A DNA stretch of 64,000 nt from Amycolatopsis granulosa (GTDB lineage Bacteria; Actinomycetota; Actinomycetes; Mycobacteriales; Pseudonocardiaceae): contig NZ_JAANOV010000001.1 of assembly GCF_011758745.1 (NCBI RefSeq), positions 2,666,001-2,730,000 of the forward strand, in the 5' to 3' direction. Of this stretch, positions 33,835 through 42,021 are shown in pieces. Made by a program: the position numbers and the translations under genes. Below the pieces are notes generated by a model. The model was not told where the DNA came from, searched no databases, and saw only the letters and a program-made list of their open reading frames with translations. Positions within the stretch are counted from its first letter, which is position 1. Every line of letters starts with the position of its first letter.

Positions 33835-34283
33835 CAGGCTCCCTCTCCCCGCACCACGAGCTGCGCCCGCGTCGTGCACACCAGTTGCCCCTCGGCGTCG
33901 ACGACCTCGCCGCGCACGGTCAGGAAGTCGTTGCCGGCGCGGGCCATGATGTCCTCGACCGTCGTCGTGATGCGGAGCTGGTCGCCCGCGTGCACCGGAC
34001 GGGTGTAGCGGAAGCTCTGGTCGCCGTGCACCATCCGGCTGTAGTCCAGGCCCAGCTCCGGGTCCTCGGCGATGGCGTTGATCGCGTCGAGGTTGATCAC
34101 CGTGAGGAAGGTGGGCGGCGCGATGACGTCCGGGTAGCCGGCCGCGCGGGCCGCCTCCGAGTCCGTGTAGAGCGGGCTGGCGTCACCGATCGCGGCGGCG
34201 AACTCGCGGATCTTCTCGCGGCCGACTTCGTACGTGGCGTCCGGCGGATACGTCCGCCCGACGAACGAGGGGTCCAAAGGCAC
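33834..34283 (-). CDS. hadA: MaoC-like dehydratase subunit HadA
   Basis: A 149-residue hot-dog-fold subunit (FAS1-like dehydratase domain), MPLDPSFVGRTYPPDATYEVG at the start and GYPDVIAPPTFLTVIN. It lacks the D-x-N-x-x-H motif, having GDASPLYTD instead, as expected for the substrate-binding partner of HadB. GTG 34283. Coupled to hadB; the order rpmG-hadA-hadB-trpT-secE follows mycobacteria except for the plus-strand genes inserted between. Confidence 0.87.
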   Translation of the reverse strand: MPLDPSFVGRTYPPDATYEVGREKIREFAAAIGDASPLYTDSEAARAAGYPDVIAPPTFLTVINLDAINAIAEDPELGLDYSRMVHGDQSFRYTRPVHAGDQLRITTTVEDIMARAGNDFLTVRGEVVDAEGQLVCTTRAQLVVRGEGA

Positions 34284-34296
34284 CCGAGCAGCCTAC

Positions 34297-35085
34297 CTAG
34301 CGGGCGAGCGCGCACAGCGCCTGTCTGCTGACCTCGTCGAGCGGGTAGAACAGCTCGATCGCGAGCTCGGACAGCGTGACGTCCGCCGGCGCGCCGAACG
34401 TCGCCATCGTGCTGAACAACGCGAGCTCCCCGTGCGGCGTCCGGAGCCGCAGCGGCACCTCGATCGGGCTCCGGCGGGTGACCGCATCGTCCGCGCCTCC
34501 GTCGGGCGGAGCGTAGGCACACACCTCCTCGTACAACGCACGCAACTCGCCGTCGCCGGTGACCTGGACCTGGCGGCGGAGGCGGTCGAGGAACAGCCGG
34601 CGCACCTCACGCAGGTTGACCAGCCGGGAGGCGAGACCCTCGGGGTGCAGGGCGAGGCGGAACACGTTGGGCCGGGGAAGCAGCAGCTCGGGCGGCACCC
34701 CGGCCATCAGCAGGGCCATGCCCCGGTTGGCGGCCAGCACGGTCCAGCACCGGTCGACCACGACGGCCGGGTAGGGCTCGTGCGTCTCCAGCATCGTGTC
34801 GAGCGCCGCGCGGACGCCGGTCATCTCCTCATCGTCGAGGCTGCTCTCCCGGTAGGCCGGTGCGTATCCGGCGGCGAGCAGGAGCGTGTTGCGTTCCCGC
34901 AGGGGCACGTCGAGCGCGGCGCAGAGGCGGAGCACCATCTCGCGGCTGGCCCGGGCGCGACCGGTTTCGACGCACGACAGGTGCCGCGCGGACGTCTCCG
35001 CCTGGAGGGCGAGGTCGAGCTGGCTGAGCCTGCGGCGCCGCCGCCAGTCCCGCAGCAGCCCGCCGATCCGCGCCTCCGTCGCCAT
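34297..35085 (-). CDS. XRE-family regulator with MmyB-type ligand domain
   Basis: About 262 residues. An N-terminal helix-turn-helix (LSQLDLALQAETSARHLSCVETGRARAS) is followed by a MmyB-like domain (~residues 90-260) that binds fatty-acid-like ligands in characterised members. Key pieces are YPAVVVDRCWTVLAANRGM and a C-terminal HGELALFSTMATFG. ATG 35085 is preferred for its match to family length; in-frame ATGs at 35118 and 35136 are possible. It diverges from the membrane-protein gene at 35172, its most likely target. Confidence 0.85.
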   Translation of the reverse strand: MATEARIGGLLRDWRRRRRLSQLDLALQAETSARHLSCVETGRARASREMVLRLCAALDVPLRERNTLLLAAGYAPAYRESSLDDEEMTGVRAALDTMLETHEPYPAVVVDRCWTVLAANRGMALLMAGVPPELLLPRPNVFRLALHPEGLASRLVNLREVRRLFLDRLRRQVQVTGDGELRALYEEVCAYAPPDGGADDAVTRRSPIEVPLRLRTPHGELALFSTMATFGAPADVTLSELAIELFYPLDEVSRQALCALAR

Positions 35086-35171
35086 GACGTCACCGTATGC
35101 GCCCGCGATCATGTCAGCCATGACCTCTCGGGTCATTGATCGGTCGTGACCACGCTGCCAGCGTGGCGGGC

Positions 35172-35600
35172 ATGAACGCCACGACCACCAAACCCGCGAT
35201 GCTCCGCGCGACCCTCCGCGCCGATGGCTGGGGCACCGCCGCCTTCGGTGTCCTCATGCTGACGGGCAGCGGGTGGCTGGCGAAGCCGCTGGGTCTGCCG
35301 CTGTCCTGGTTCGCGCCGATCGGCGCCGTGATGATCGCGGGCGGCGCGGCGCTCGGCTACCTTGCGGAACGTCATGCAATCCGAGCGTGGGCGGTCCGGG
35401 CCGCGGTGCTGGTCAACACGGCGGCCGCGGTCGCGATCCTGGCGCTGCTGGTCCTGCTGCCGCTCACCGCGGTGGGCGTGGTGTTCCTGCTCGCCGGGGC
35501 CGCGTGGGTGACCGCCTTCGCGGTCCTGGAGCACCGCGGCTCGCGCCGGCCGCCGGAAACGCACGAAGGCCGTTCCGGCGAACCGGAACGGCCTTCGTGA
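35172..35600 (+). CDS. small four-helix membrane protein
   Basis: A 142-residue protein of unknown function with four hydrophobic segments (approximately 18-38, 43-63, 72-95, 97-118) and a charged C-terminus. It is divergent from the MmyB-type regulator with under 90 bases between start codons. Its last dozen codons form a perfect hairpin (35564-35597), so the 3' end of the gene doubles as a terminator. Confidence 0.7.
   Translation: MNATTTKPAMLRATLRADGWGTAAFGVLMLTGSGWLAKPLGLPLSWFAPIGAVMIAGGAALGYLAERHAIRAWAVRAAVLVNTAAAVAILALLVLLPLTAVGVVFLLAGAAWVTAFAVLEHRGSRRPPETHEGRSGEPERPS
35564..35597. terminator. hairpin inside the 3' end of a coding region, also facing rpmG
   Basis: Perfect 15-base stem (35564-35578 with 35583-35597, CGAAGGCCGTTCCGG arm) and four-base CGAA loop, ending directly before the TGA at 35598-35600. 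On the minus strand it lies about 22 bases after the rpmG stop and can terminate that transcript as well. Confidence 0.85.
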
Positions 35601-35619
35601 AAACTGAGGGATGCTGGCG

Positions 35620-35784
35620 TCAGCGGGTTTCCTTGTGAACCCGGTGCGTACCGCAGTTCGGGCAGAACTTCTTCATCTCCAGGCGATCCGGGTCGTTGCG
35701 CCGGTTCTTCTTGGTGATGTAGTTGCGGTGCTTGCAGACCTCGCACGCCAGCGTGATCTTCGGTCGCACGTCGGTGGCAGCCAC
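35620..35784 (-). CDS. rpmG: 50S ribosomal protein L33
   Basis: A 54-residue protein, [20 protein letters not shown] at the start. Four cysteines (C14, C17, C41, C44) make it the zinc-binding C+ form; a zinc-free paralogue may exist elsewhere under zinc-uptake control. GTG start at 35782-35784 with an AAAGG site upstream. Lies between tRNA-Met and hadA in the conserved order. Confidence 0.95.
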   Translation of the reverse strand: MAATDVRPKITLACEVCKHRNYITKKNRRNDPDRLEMKKFCPNCGTHRVHKETR

Positions 35785-35844
35785 AGCAAAGCCTTTCTCT
35801 ACACAACGAACCCCCCACAGGCGACTGTAACCTCATCAGCCGCC

Positions 35845-35901
35845 CCGCGTGGGGGTCCAGGGGGCTCGCCCCCTGGCGGGGGCCCGGGGGTCAGACCCCC
35901 G
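35845..35901. repeat. G/C-run double-hairpin element
   Basis: Two adjacent perfect hairpins made of G5/C5 runs: CCAGGGGG-CTCG-CCCCCTGG (35857-35876) and CGGGGGT-CAG-ACCCCCG (35885-35901), joined by GCGGGGGCC. It lies between tRNA-Met and rpmG. Elements of this look are dispersed in actinobacterial genomes; here it may act as a transcription or processing barrier downstream of the tRNAs. Confidence 0.6.
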
Positions 35902-35960
35902 AGGAAATGGCGAAGCGGATCAGGCTCACGCAGTCCGTGAGCATAGTCCGCCCATCCGCG

Positions 35961-36033
35961 TAGCGGTGGCCGGACTTGAACCGGCGACACAGCGATTATG
36001 AGCCGCTTGCTCTACCGACTGAGCTACACCGCC
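35961..36033 (-). tRNA. metT: tRNA-Met (anticodon CAT)
   Basis: 73 bases. Acceptor GGCGGTG with CACCGCT (one G-T pair), anticodon arm CGGCTCATAATCG, T arm GGTTCAAGTCC. The paired first base and ordinary D arm suggest elongator Met rather than initiator. Confidence 0.95.
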
Positions 36034-36087
36034 TTGACCCGGCCGTCAGGCCCTCCCACCGGAGCGGGAGCGTCCTGCTGACCACCG

Positions 36088-36160
36088 AGCCCCAATACGG
36101 AATCGAACCGTAGACCTTCTCCTTACCATGGAGACGCTCTGCCGACTGAGCTATTGGGGC
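36088..36160 (-). tRNA. thrT: tRNA-Thr (anticodon GGT)
   Basis: 73 bases. Acceptor GCCCCAA with TTGGGGC, anticodon arm TCTCC-ATGGTAA-GGAGA with GGT, T arm GGTTCGATTCC. First of the Thr-Met pair ahead of rpmG, as in mycobacteria. Confidence 0.96.
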
Positions 36161-36236
36161 GAGTCCAACGCGTGAACGTTGAAGCCTCGAAGAGATTACA
36201 TGGCCCGGTCCGGGGCTCCCGCAGGGGGGTCCCCTT

Positions 36237-38861
36237 TCACGTGAGCAGGGTCAGGACGGTCTCCATCTTCCGTCCCACCGACCGGGCGGTGCGCGCCTGC
36301 AGCCAGGCTTCCAGCCGGTCCTCGGCCAGCGGGCGGGAGATGAGGTAGCCCTGGGCCACGTCACACCCCATCGCCTCCAGCTGGTCCCGCGCGACGTCCT
36401 CCTCGACGCCTTCCGCGACCACCGCGAGGCCCAGCGAGTGGCCCAGCTCGACGATCGAGCGCACGACCGCCAGGTCGCCCAGATCGGTACCCATGCCGAG
36501 GACGAAACTCTTGTCGATCTTGACCTCGTCCACCGGCAGCTGCCGCAGGTAGGCCAGCGACGAATAGCCCGTGCCGAAGTCGTCGACCGCGAGCACGATG
36601 CCGAGGCCGTGCAGCTCACGCAGGATCGGCAGCGCCTTCTGCGGATCGGCCATGACACCGGACTCGGTCAGCTCGAACGTGAGCAGCTCCGGTGGCACGT
36701 CGAACCTGCGCAGCGCCCGCACGACCTTGGCCGGGAAGTCCTCGTCGGCCAGGTTGCGCACGGACAGGTTGACCGCGACGGAGATCCGCAGCCCCTCGTC
36801 CATCCACTTGCGCACCCGGATCAGCGACTGCTCCAGCACGAACCCGGTCAGCACGCCGACCAGCCCGGCCGCCTCGACGGCGGGCACGAACTCGTCCGGG
36901 TCGAGCCGGCCGAACTCGGGGTGCTGCCAGCGCACCAGCGCCTCCACGCCGAGGACCTGCTTGCTCGGCAGCGACACCTTCGGCTGGTAGTGGACGCTGA
37001 CCTGACCCTCCTCGATGGCCTGCCGGAACTGGGTGACCATCTGGAACCGGCGCAGGAAGATCTGCCCCATGCTGGGCACGTACCCGCGGACCTCCTCGCC
37101 GCCGCGGGTGGCGCGGACGGCGACGTCGGCCCGCTGGAGCAGGGCGTCCACGTCGCCGGGGTCGACGGTGTCGTCGTCCGCGATGGCCGCGTAGCCGACC
37201 ATCGCGTTCGCCTCGACGGTGAGCCGGTCGACGGGGTAGGGCACGGACAGCTGGGCGCGCAGCCTGCCGGCGGCGTCGTGCACGGCCTGTCCGCGCACGC
37301 CGGTGAGCAGCGCGGCGAAGGACGCGCCCTCCAGCCTGGCCAGCGGCACGTCCGGGCCGAGGGCGTCCCGCAGGCGGCGTCCGGCAGCCATCACCATGCG
37401 GTCGGCCCAGGCGTAGCCGAGGGCGTCGCTGACCGTCGAGAACACATCCAGGTCGATGCGCAGCACCGCGGCGTCGGCGGAGCCGGCGTGCTCGGCCAGC
37501 GGTTCACGCGCGACCTGCCGGAAACCGGGCCGGTTGAGCAGGCCGGTGAGCGGGTCGTGGTAGGCGTCGTGGCGCAGGGTGGCGAGCAGGCGGCGGTTGT
37601 CCAGCGCGGTCGCCAGGTGGCTGGCCATGGTGCCGAGCAGCTGGATGTCGTACTTGCCGAAGCCCCGCCAGCGGGACAGGCGGTCGTGCGCCTCGACGAC
37701 GCCGAGCAGCTGGTTCGCGGTGCGCAGGGGCACCACCAGCGCTTCCTGCGCACCGCGGGTGATCAGGCCGGCGGCGATGTCGCCGTTCGCCTCGGTGACG
37801 CGGAAGTGCCGCACGTGCGACCCGGGCAACCGCAGCATCGGGTCGTCGGCGGGTGGGTCGGCCGAGGGCATCGGCTCCCCCGCGACGACGGTCCGCATGT
37901 CCGCGGTCGGTTCCAGCCGCAACCGCAGCACCACGCGACCGGCGGAGAGCTGGTCCTTGATGCGTTCGGCGATGGTCTGCCACTCGCTGACGTTGACGCC
38001 GGCCGCCAGGTCGTCGGCGCCGCTGGCCGGGCGGGCGGCGGCCTGCTGGCCGGACCGCGCGACCATCAGGCTCACGTCGGAGAGCGCTTCCATGTCCCGC
38101 TGCTCGCGCAGCAGGTCGGAGTAGGCCCAGTAGAGCGCGGACAGCCCGGCGAAGACGGCGAGCACCAGCGGCCAGGCGTTGGCGGTGCCCTCGATCACCA
38201 GGTAGCCGCTCAGGCCGACCGAGGCGTTGACGAACCCGACGACCAGGATGCGGCCGGTGAGCCGCAGCGCCGTGCCGATCCGCATGCGGCGGCGCAGCAC
38301 CCGGACGGCGGCCAGGGCCAGCAAGGTGCTGGTCAGCGGCGCCGTCAGGGTGCCGGCGAGCGCGGCCGGCCAGCTCATCTCGGTGGTGCCCGCGATCAGC
38401 TGGACCAGGCCGGCCACGGCGAATGCGCTGGTGATCTCCAACAGGAACGCGCCGGCGTTGTAGAGGACGCGCCCGGAGACGCGACGGACCACGAGCGTGC
38501 TGATCCCGGCCACCAGGTGCGCGGCGAGCACGACCTCGAAAGGTGCCACGAAGAAACCGATGACCAGCGGGATCTCGGTGAAGGAAATGGTCCAGGAGAT
38601 GCCCGACCGGACGTCGACGTTGATGCCGAGCTGCTCGGCGAGCAGGAAGGACAGGGCCAGCACCGGACCGATCCACCACAGCTCCGCCGAGCCGTGGAAC
38701 GGCAGCCACAGCGCGACGGCCGCGGCGGTGAGCACACCGACGGAGAAGACGGTCAGCGTGTAAAGCCGGAAGCGGCGCTCGTCCGCCCGCGCCTCGGCAC
38801 CACCAGAATTGGCGGCTGCCGCCGGGATGGGGCCGTCCGGCTTGCCATCGGAGTCCGGCAT
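36237..38861 (-). CDS. membrane GAF-GGDEF-EAL protein, probable c-di-GMP phosphodiesterase
   Basis: 874 residues. Seven or eight membrane helices (~35-255), a GAF-like domain (~290-440), a GGDEF domain (~450-610) and an EAL domain (~615-860). The GGDEF loop reads RLEGASFAALL instead of GG[DE]EF, so the cyclase is probably inactive. The EAL part is complete: VEALVRWQHP, NLSVRNL, ELTESGVM, VDDFGTGYSSLAYLRQL, KIDKSFV, AEGVEE and QGYLISRPL, so c-di-GMP hydrolysis is expected. ATG 38861 follows GGAAGGAGG. It ends 76 bases before tRNA-Thr on the same strand. Confidence 0.92.
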   Translation of the reverse strand: MPDSDGKPDGPIPAAAANSGGAEARADERRFRLYTLTVFSVGVLTAAAVALWLPFHGSAELWWIGPVLALSFLLAEQLGINVDVRSGISWTISFTEIPLVIGFFVAPFEVVLAAHLVAGISTLVVRRVSGRVLYNAGAFLLEITSAFAVAGLVQLIAGTTEMSWPAALAGTLTAPLTSTLLALAAVRVLRRRMRIGTALRLTGRILVVGFVNASVGLSGYLVIEGTANAWPLVLAVFAGLSALYWAYSDLLREQRDMEALSDVSLMVARSGQQAAARPASGADDLAAGVNVSEWQTIAERIKDQLSAGRVVLRLRLEPTADMRTVVAGEPMPSADPPADDPMLRLPGSHVRHFRVTEANGDIAAGLITRGAQEALVVPLRTANQLLGVVEAHDRLSRWRGFGKYDIQLLGTMASHLATALDNRRLLATLRHDAYHDPLTGLLNRPGFRQVAREPLAEHAGSADAAVLRIDLDVFSTVSDALGYAWADRMVMAAGRRLRDALGPDVPLARLEGASFAALLTGVRGQAVHDAAGRLRAQLSVPYPVDRLTVEANAMVGYAAIADDDTVDPGDVDALLQRADVAVRATRGGEEVRGYVPSMGQIFLRRFQMVTQFRQAIEEGQVSVHYQPKVSLPSKQVLGVEALVRWQHPEFGRLDPDEFVPAVEAAGLVGVLTGFVLEQSLIRVRKWMDEGLRISVAVNLSVRNLADEDFPAKVVRALRRFDVPPELLTFELTESGVMADPQKALPILRELHGLGIVLAVDDFGTGYSSLAYLRQLPVDEVKIDKSFVLGMGTDLGDLAVVRSIVELGHSLGLAVVAEGVEEDVARDQLEAMGCDVAQGYLISRPLAEDRLEAWLQARTARSVGRKMETVLTLLT

Positions 38862-39272
38862 GCAACCTCCTTCCACCCACTCGCCCCAGTGCGCCCGCCG
38901 GTACCCATCGCACACGGAACCGTGATCCCGGTGCGAATGAGGGGATCACTGTACCCCGGAGGGCTTACTTGAGCCTCTTTCCGGCCACGATGAGATCAGC
39001 TCATGGTTAACAGCGTGCCAACTGCGGTGACCAGCGGAGACTTCCGGGTGACGGCAGCATTTCGCCGGTCGCTCCGGGTAGCCACCGTTCCGTACTAGTC
39101 GCCCACGCGATGACAGTGCGTAATTGGCCCAGCGGCATCGGGAAAAGATTCGCGGCAATGCGACGAGGCTCTCACTCCTGGGATCCGCAACGGCCACCGC
39201 TGCCCCGGTTTATTCCCGATTGCCGTCCGCTGCAAGCGAACTACCTGCGGAAACAAACCAGCCGTCGAGAAA
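38862..39272. other. EAL gene/lon intergenic region
   Basis: About 410 bases without a credible gene. It carries the inverted repeat at 38922-38949 and the divergent promoters. The stretch 38980-39240 is less GC-rich than its surroundings and shows no recognisable element. Confidence 0.4.
38922..38949. promoter_or_regulatory. inverted repeat upstream of the EAL gene, possible operator
   Basis: Perfect 8-base arms GTGATCCC and GGGATCAC separated by 12 bases, 61 bases upstream of the EAL start. The arm spacing fits a dimeric regulator. No matching regulator is adjacent. Confidence 0.4.
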
Positions 39273-39293
39273 GTTGAGCTATGCAGACTCAAC
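39273..39293 (+). promoter_or_regulatory. HAIR-type HspR operator of lon
   Basis: GTTGAGC-N7-ACTCAAC, differing from the HAIR consensus CTTGAGT-N7-ACTCAAG only at the outer pair and one inner base. It lies 18 bases upstream of the lon ATG. HspR control of lon through HAIR is known in Streptomyces, so the position supports the call. Confidence 0.75.
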
Positions 39294-39310
39294 CAGGTAG
39301 GGAGCAAACG

Positions 39311-41722
39311 ATGACCGAAACCAGGCTCCTCCCCGTACTGCCCCTCGACGGCGACGTGGTGCTGCCCGGCATGATCGTCCCGCTCGAGCTCGACGGCGAC
39401 TCCGGCGGCGAGACGCGCGCGGCGGTTGACTCCGCACAGGCGAAGGCACCGAGCACGTCGTCCTTCCCGGGCATCCGGTCGCTCCCGGCCGCGCAGGCCG
39501 AGGTCCTGATCGTCCCGCGGGTCCACGGGGAGTACGCCGAGCTGGGCGCGGTCGCGACCATCGAGCGCGTCGGCCGCATTCCCGGCGGCAAGGCCGCCGT
39601 CCTGCTGCGCGCCACGCGGCGCGCACGGGTCGGCCAGACCGGCGACGGCCCCGGCGCCGCGCGATGGGTGTACGCCGAGCCGGTGACCGAGCTCGCCGGC
39701 GAGCGCGCCCAGGCGCTGGCGGCCGAGTACAAGACCGTCGTGATCTCGATCCTCCAGCAACGCGGCGGCTGGCAGATGATCGACGCCGTGCAGCAGCTCG
39801 AGGACCCGTCGGCGATCGCGGACCTCGCCGGGAACTCGCCGTTCCTGAGCACCGGGCAGAAGCTGGAGCTGCTGAGCACGCTGGACGTCGCGGCGCGGCT
39901 GGAGAAATCACTGGAGTGGAGCCGGGAGTACCTGGCCGAGCTCGAGGTCACCGACACCATCCGCAAGGACGTCGCCGAAGGCATGGAGAAGCAGCAGAAG
40001 GAGTTCCTGCTGCGCCGCCAGCTGGAGGCCATCCGCAAGGAACTGGGCGAGCTGGACGGCACCGCCGACTCCGACGACTACCGCGCCCGGGTGGAGAAGG
40101 CCGACCTGCCGGAGCACGTCCGCACGGCCGCTCTGGCCGAGGTGGACAAGCTGGAGCGCACCTCCGACGCCTCGCCGGAGGGTGGCTGGATCCGCACCTG
40201 GCTGGACACGGTGCTGGAACTGCCGTGGCGGACCCGGACCGCCGACGTGCACGACATCACGGCGGCGCGGGCCGTGCTCGACGCCGACCACGCGGGCCTG
40301 GACGACGTGAAGGAGCGCATCATCGAGTACCTGGCCGTGCGGGCCCGCCGCGCGGGCGCGGGCAAGGGCCAGGTCGGCGGGCGCCACTCCGGGGCGGTGC
40401 TGGCGCTGGTCGGTCCGCCGGGCGTGGGCAAGACCTCGCTCGGCGAATCGGTCGCGAAGGCGATGGGCCGCGAGTTCGTCCGGGTCGCGCTGGGCGGGAT
40501 CCGGGACGAGGCGGAGATCCGCGGCCACCGGCGCACGTACGTCGGCGCCCTGCCCGGCCGCATCGTCCGGGCGATCAAGGAGGCCGGCTCGATGAACCCG
40601 GTGGTCCTGCTCGACGAGGTGGACAAGGTGGGCGCCGACTACCGCGGCGACCCGACCGCGGCGCTGCTGGAGGTGCTCGACCCCGAGCAGAACCACACGT
40701 TCCGCGACCACTACCTCGAGGTCGAGCTGGACCTGTCCGACGTGGTGTTCCTCGCCACCGCCAACGCGCTGGAGACCATCCCCGGCCCGCTGCTGGACCG
40801 GATGGAACTGGTCACGCTGGACGGCTACACCGAGCACGAGAAGATCGTCATCGGCCGCGACCACCTGCTGCCGCGGGAGCTGGAGCGGGCCGGGCTGGGC
40901 CCCGACGACGTGCGGTTCACCGACGCGGCGCTGGGCCGGATCGCCGCCGAGTACACCCGCGAGGCGGGCGTGCGCAACGCGAACCGCACCATCGCGAAGG
41001 TGCTGCGCAAGATCGCGACCCGGGTCGCGCTGGACGAGGCGACGCTGCCGGTGACCGTCGACGCGGCCGACCTGGAGGGCTACCTCGGCCGACCGCGGCA
41101 CCTGCCGGAGTCGGCGCTGCCCGCGTCGACCCAGCGGACCGCGATCCCCGGCGTCGCCACCGGTCTGGCCGTGACCGGCGCGGGCGGTGACGTCCTCTAC
41201 ATCGAGGCGTCGCTGGCCGACCCCGAATCGGGCAGCTCCGGGCTCACACTTACCGGTCAGCTGGGTGAGGTGATGAAGGAGTCGGTGCAAATCGCGCTGT
41301 CCTACCTGCGCTCGCACGGCGCCGAACTGGAACTGCCGGTCGGCGACCTGAAGGACCGTGGCGTGCACGTCCACGTCCCCGCGGGCGCGGTCCCCAAGGA
41401 CGGCCCGTCCGCCGGCATCACGATGACCACCGCGCTGGCGTCGCTACTGTCCGGCCGGGTGGTGCGGGCCGACGTGGCGATGACCGGTGAGGTGTCGCTG
41501 ACCGGCCGCGTGCTGCCGATCGGCGGGGTCAAGCAGAAGCTGCTCGCCGCCCACCGGGCCGGGATGAAGACGGTGATCATCCCGCAGCGCAACGAGCCGG
41601 ACCTGGACGACGTCCCCGCGGACGTGCTGGCCCAGCTCGACGTGCACCCGGTGTCGAACGTCCGTGAGGTGCTCGACCTGGCGCTGGCGCCGGCCACCTC
41701 CCCGGTGGCACAGGCCGCCTGA
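39311..41722 (+). CDS. lon: ATP-dependent Lon protease
   Basis: AAA+ serine protease degrading damaged and regulatory proteins, 803 residues. LON substrate domain first (LLPVLPLDGDVVLPGMIVPL), Walker A GPPGVGKTS at about 368-376, Walker B VVLLDEVDK, and the protease dyad Ser700 (KDGPSAGITM) with Lys743 (GGVKQKLLAAHRAG), 43 residues apart as in E. coli. ATG 39311 has GGGAG six bases upstream; an in-frame ATG at 39281 lies in the HAIR element and is rejected. Heat-shock control via HspR is expected. Ends at a terminator. Confidence 0.97.
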   Translation: MTETRLLPVLPLDGDVVLPGMIVPLELDGDSGGETRAAVDSAQAKAPSTSSFPGIRSLPAAQAEVLIVPRVHGEYAELGAVATIERVGRIPGGKAAVLLRATRRARVGQTGDGPGAARWVYAEPVTELAGERAQALAAEYKTVVISILQQRGGWQMIDAVQQLEDPSAIADLAGNSPFLSTGQKLELLSTLDVAARLEKSLEWSREYLAELEVTDTIRKDVAEGMEKQQKEFLLRRQLEAIRKELGELDGTADSDDYRARVEKADLPEHVRTAALAEVDKLERTSDASPEGGWIRTWLDTVLELPWRTRTADVHDITAARAVLDADHAGLDDVKERIIEYLAVRARRAGAGKGQVGGRHSGAVLALVGPPGVGKTSLGESVAKAMGREFVRVALGGIRDEAEIRGHRRTYVGALPGRIVRAIKEAGSMNPVVLLDEVDKVGADYRGDPTAALLEVLDPEQNHTFRDHYLEVELDLSDVVFLATANALETIPGPLLDRMELVTLDGYTEHEKIVIGRDHLLPRELERAGLGPDDVRFTDAALGRIAAEYTREAGVRNANRTIAKVLRKIATRVALDEATLPVTVDAADLEGYLGRPRHLPESALPASTQRTAIPGVATGLAVTGAGGDVLYIEASLADPESGSSGLTLTGQLGEVMKESVQIALSYLRSHGAELELPVGDLKDRGVHVHVPAGAVPKDGPSAGITMTTALASLLSGRVVRADVAMTGEVSLTGRVLPIGGVKQKLLAAHRAGMKTVIIPQRNEPDLDDVPADVLAQLDVHPVSNVREVLDLALAPATSPVAQAA

Positions 41723-41732
41723 CGTGCTGCCG

Positions 41733-41768
41733 AGAGGCCGCCCTCCATCCCCCGGGAGGGCGGCCTCT
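41733..41768 (+). terminator. lon terminator
   Basis: Perfect 14-base stem (41733-41746 with 41755-41768, AGAGGCCGCCCTCC arm) and eight-base loop followed by TTGTC, 11 bases after the lon stop. A second, looser GC hairpin (41918-41926 with 41948-41956) may serve the converging tetR transcript; nothing else is seen in 41769-42021. Confidence 0.85.
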
Positions 41769-42021
41769 TGTCATGCGACGGGTGCGTTTCGCGGCCGGAT
41801 CGAGGACCGCGGACGCCCGGCACCACGCGGCCGGAGAACCCTGCGGTGCCGGGCGATGCGCGGTGATCACCAGGTGATTCCGGAGGTGGCGGGGCGCTCA
41901 CGGGAGCGGCGGGTAGCGGGGCCGGCCCGGGAGCATTGCTTGTCGTCGCCGGCCCCGGGCGTGGTGCGGCGGGAGCGGTCCGCGCCGACCGTCCACAGTG
42001 TCCGGATCTCGCCGGTCTTCG

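Noticed and set aside
39908-41374. Minus-strand frame of 488 codons inside lon
   Set aside because: Shadow of lon; no ribosome site, low-complexity product.
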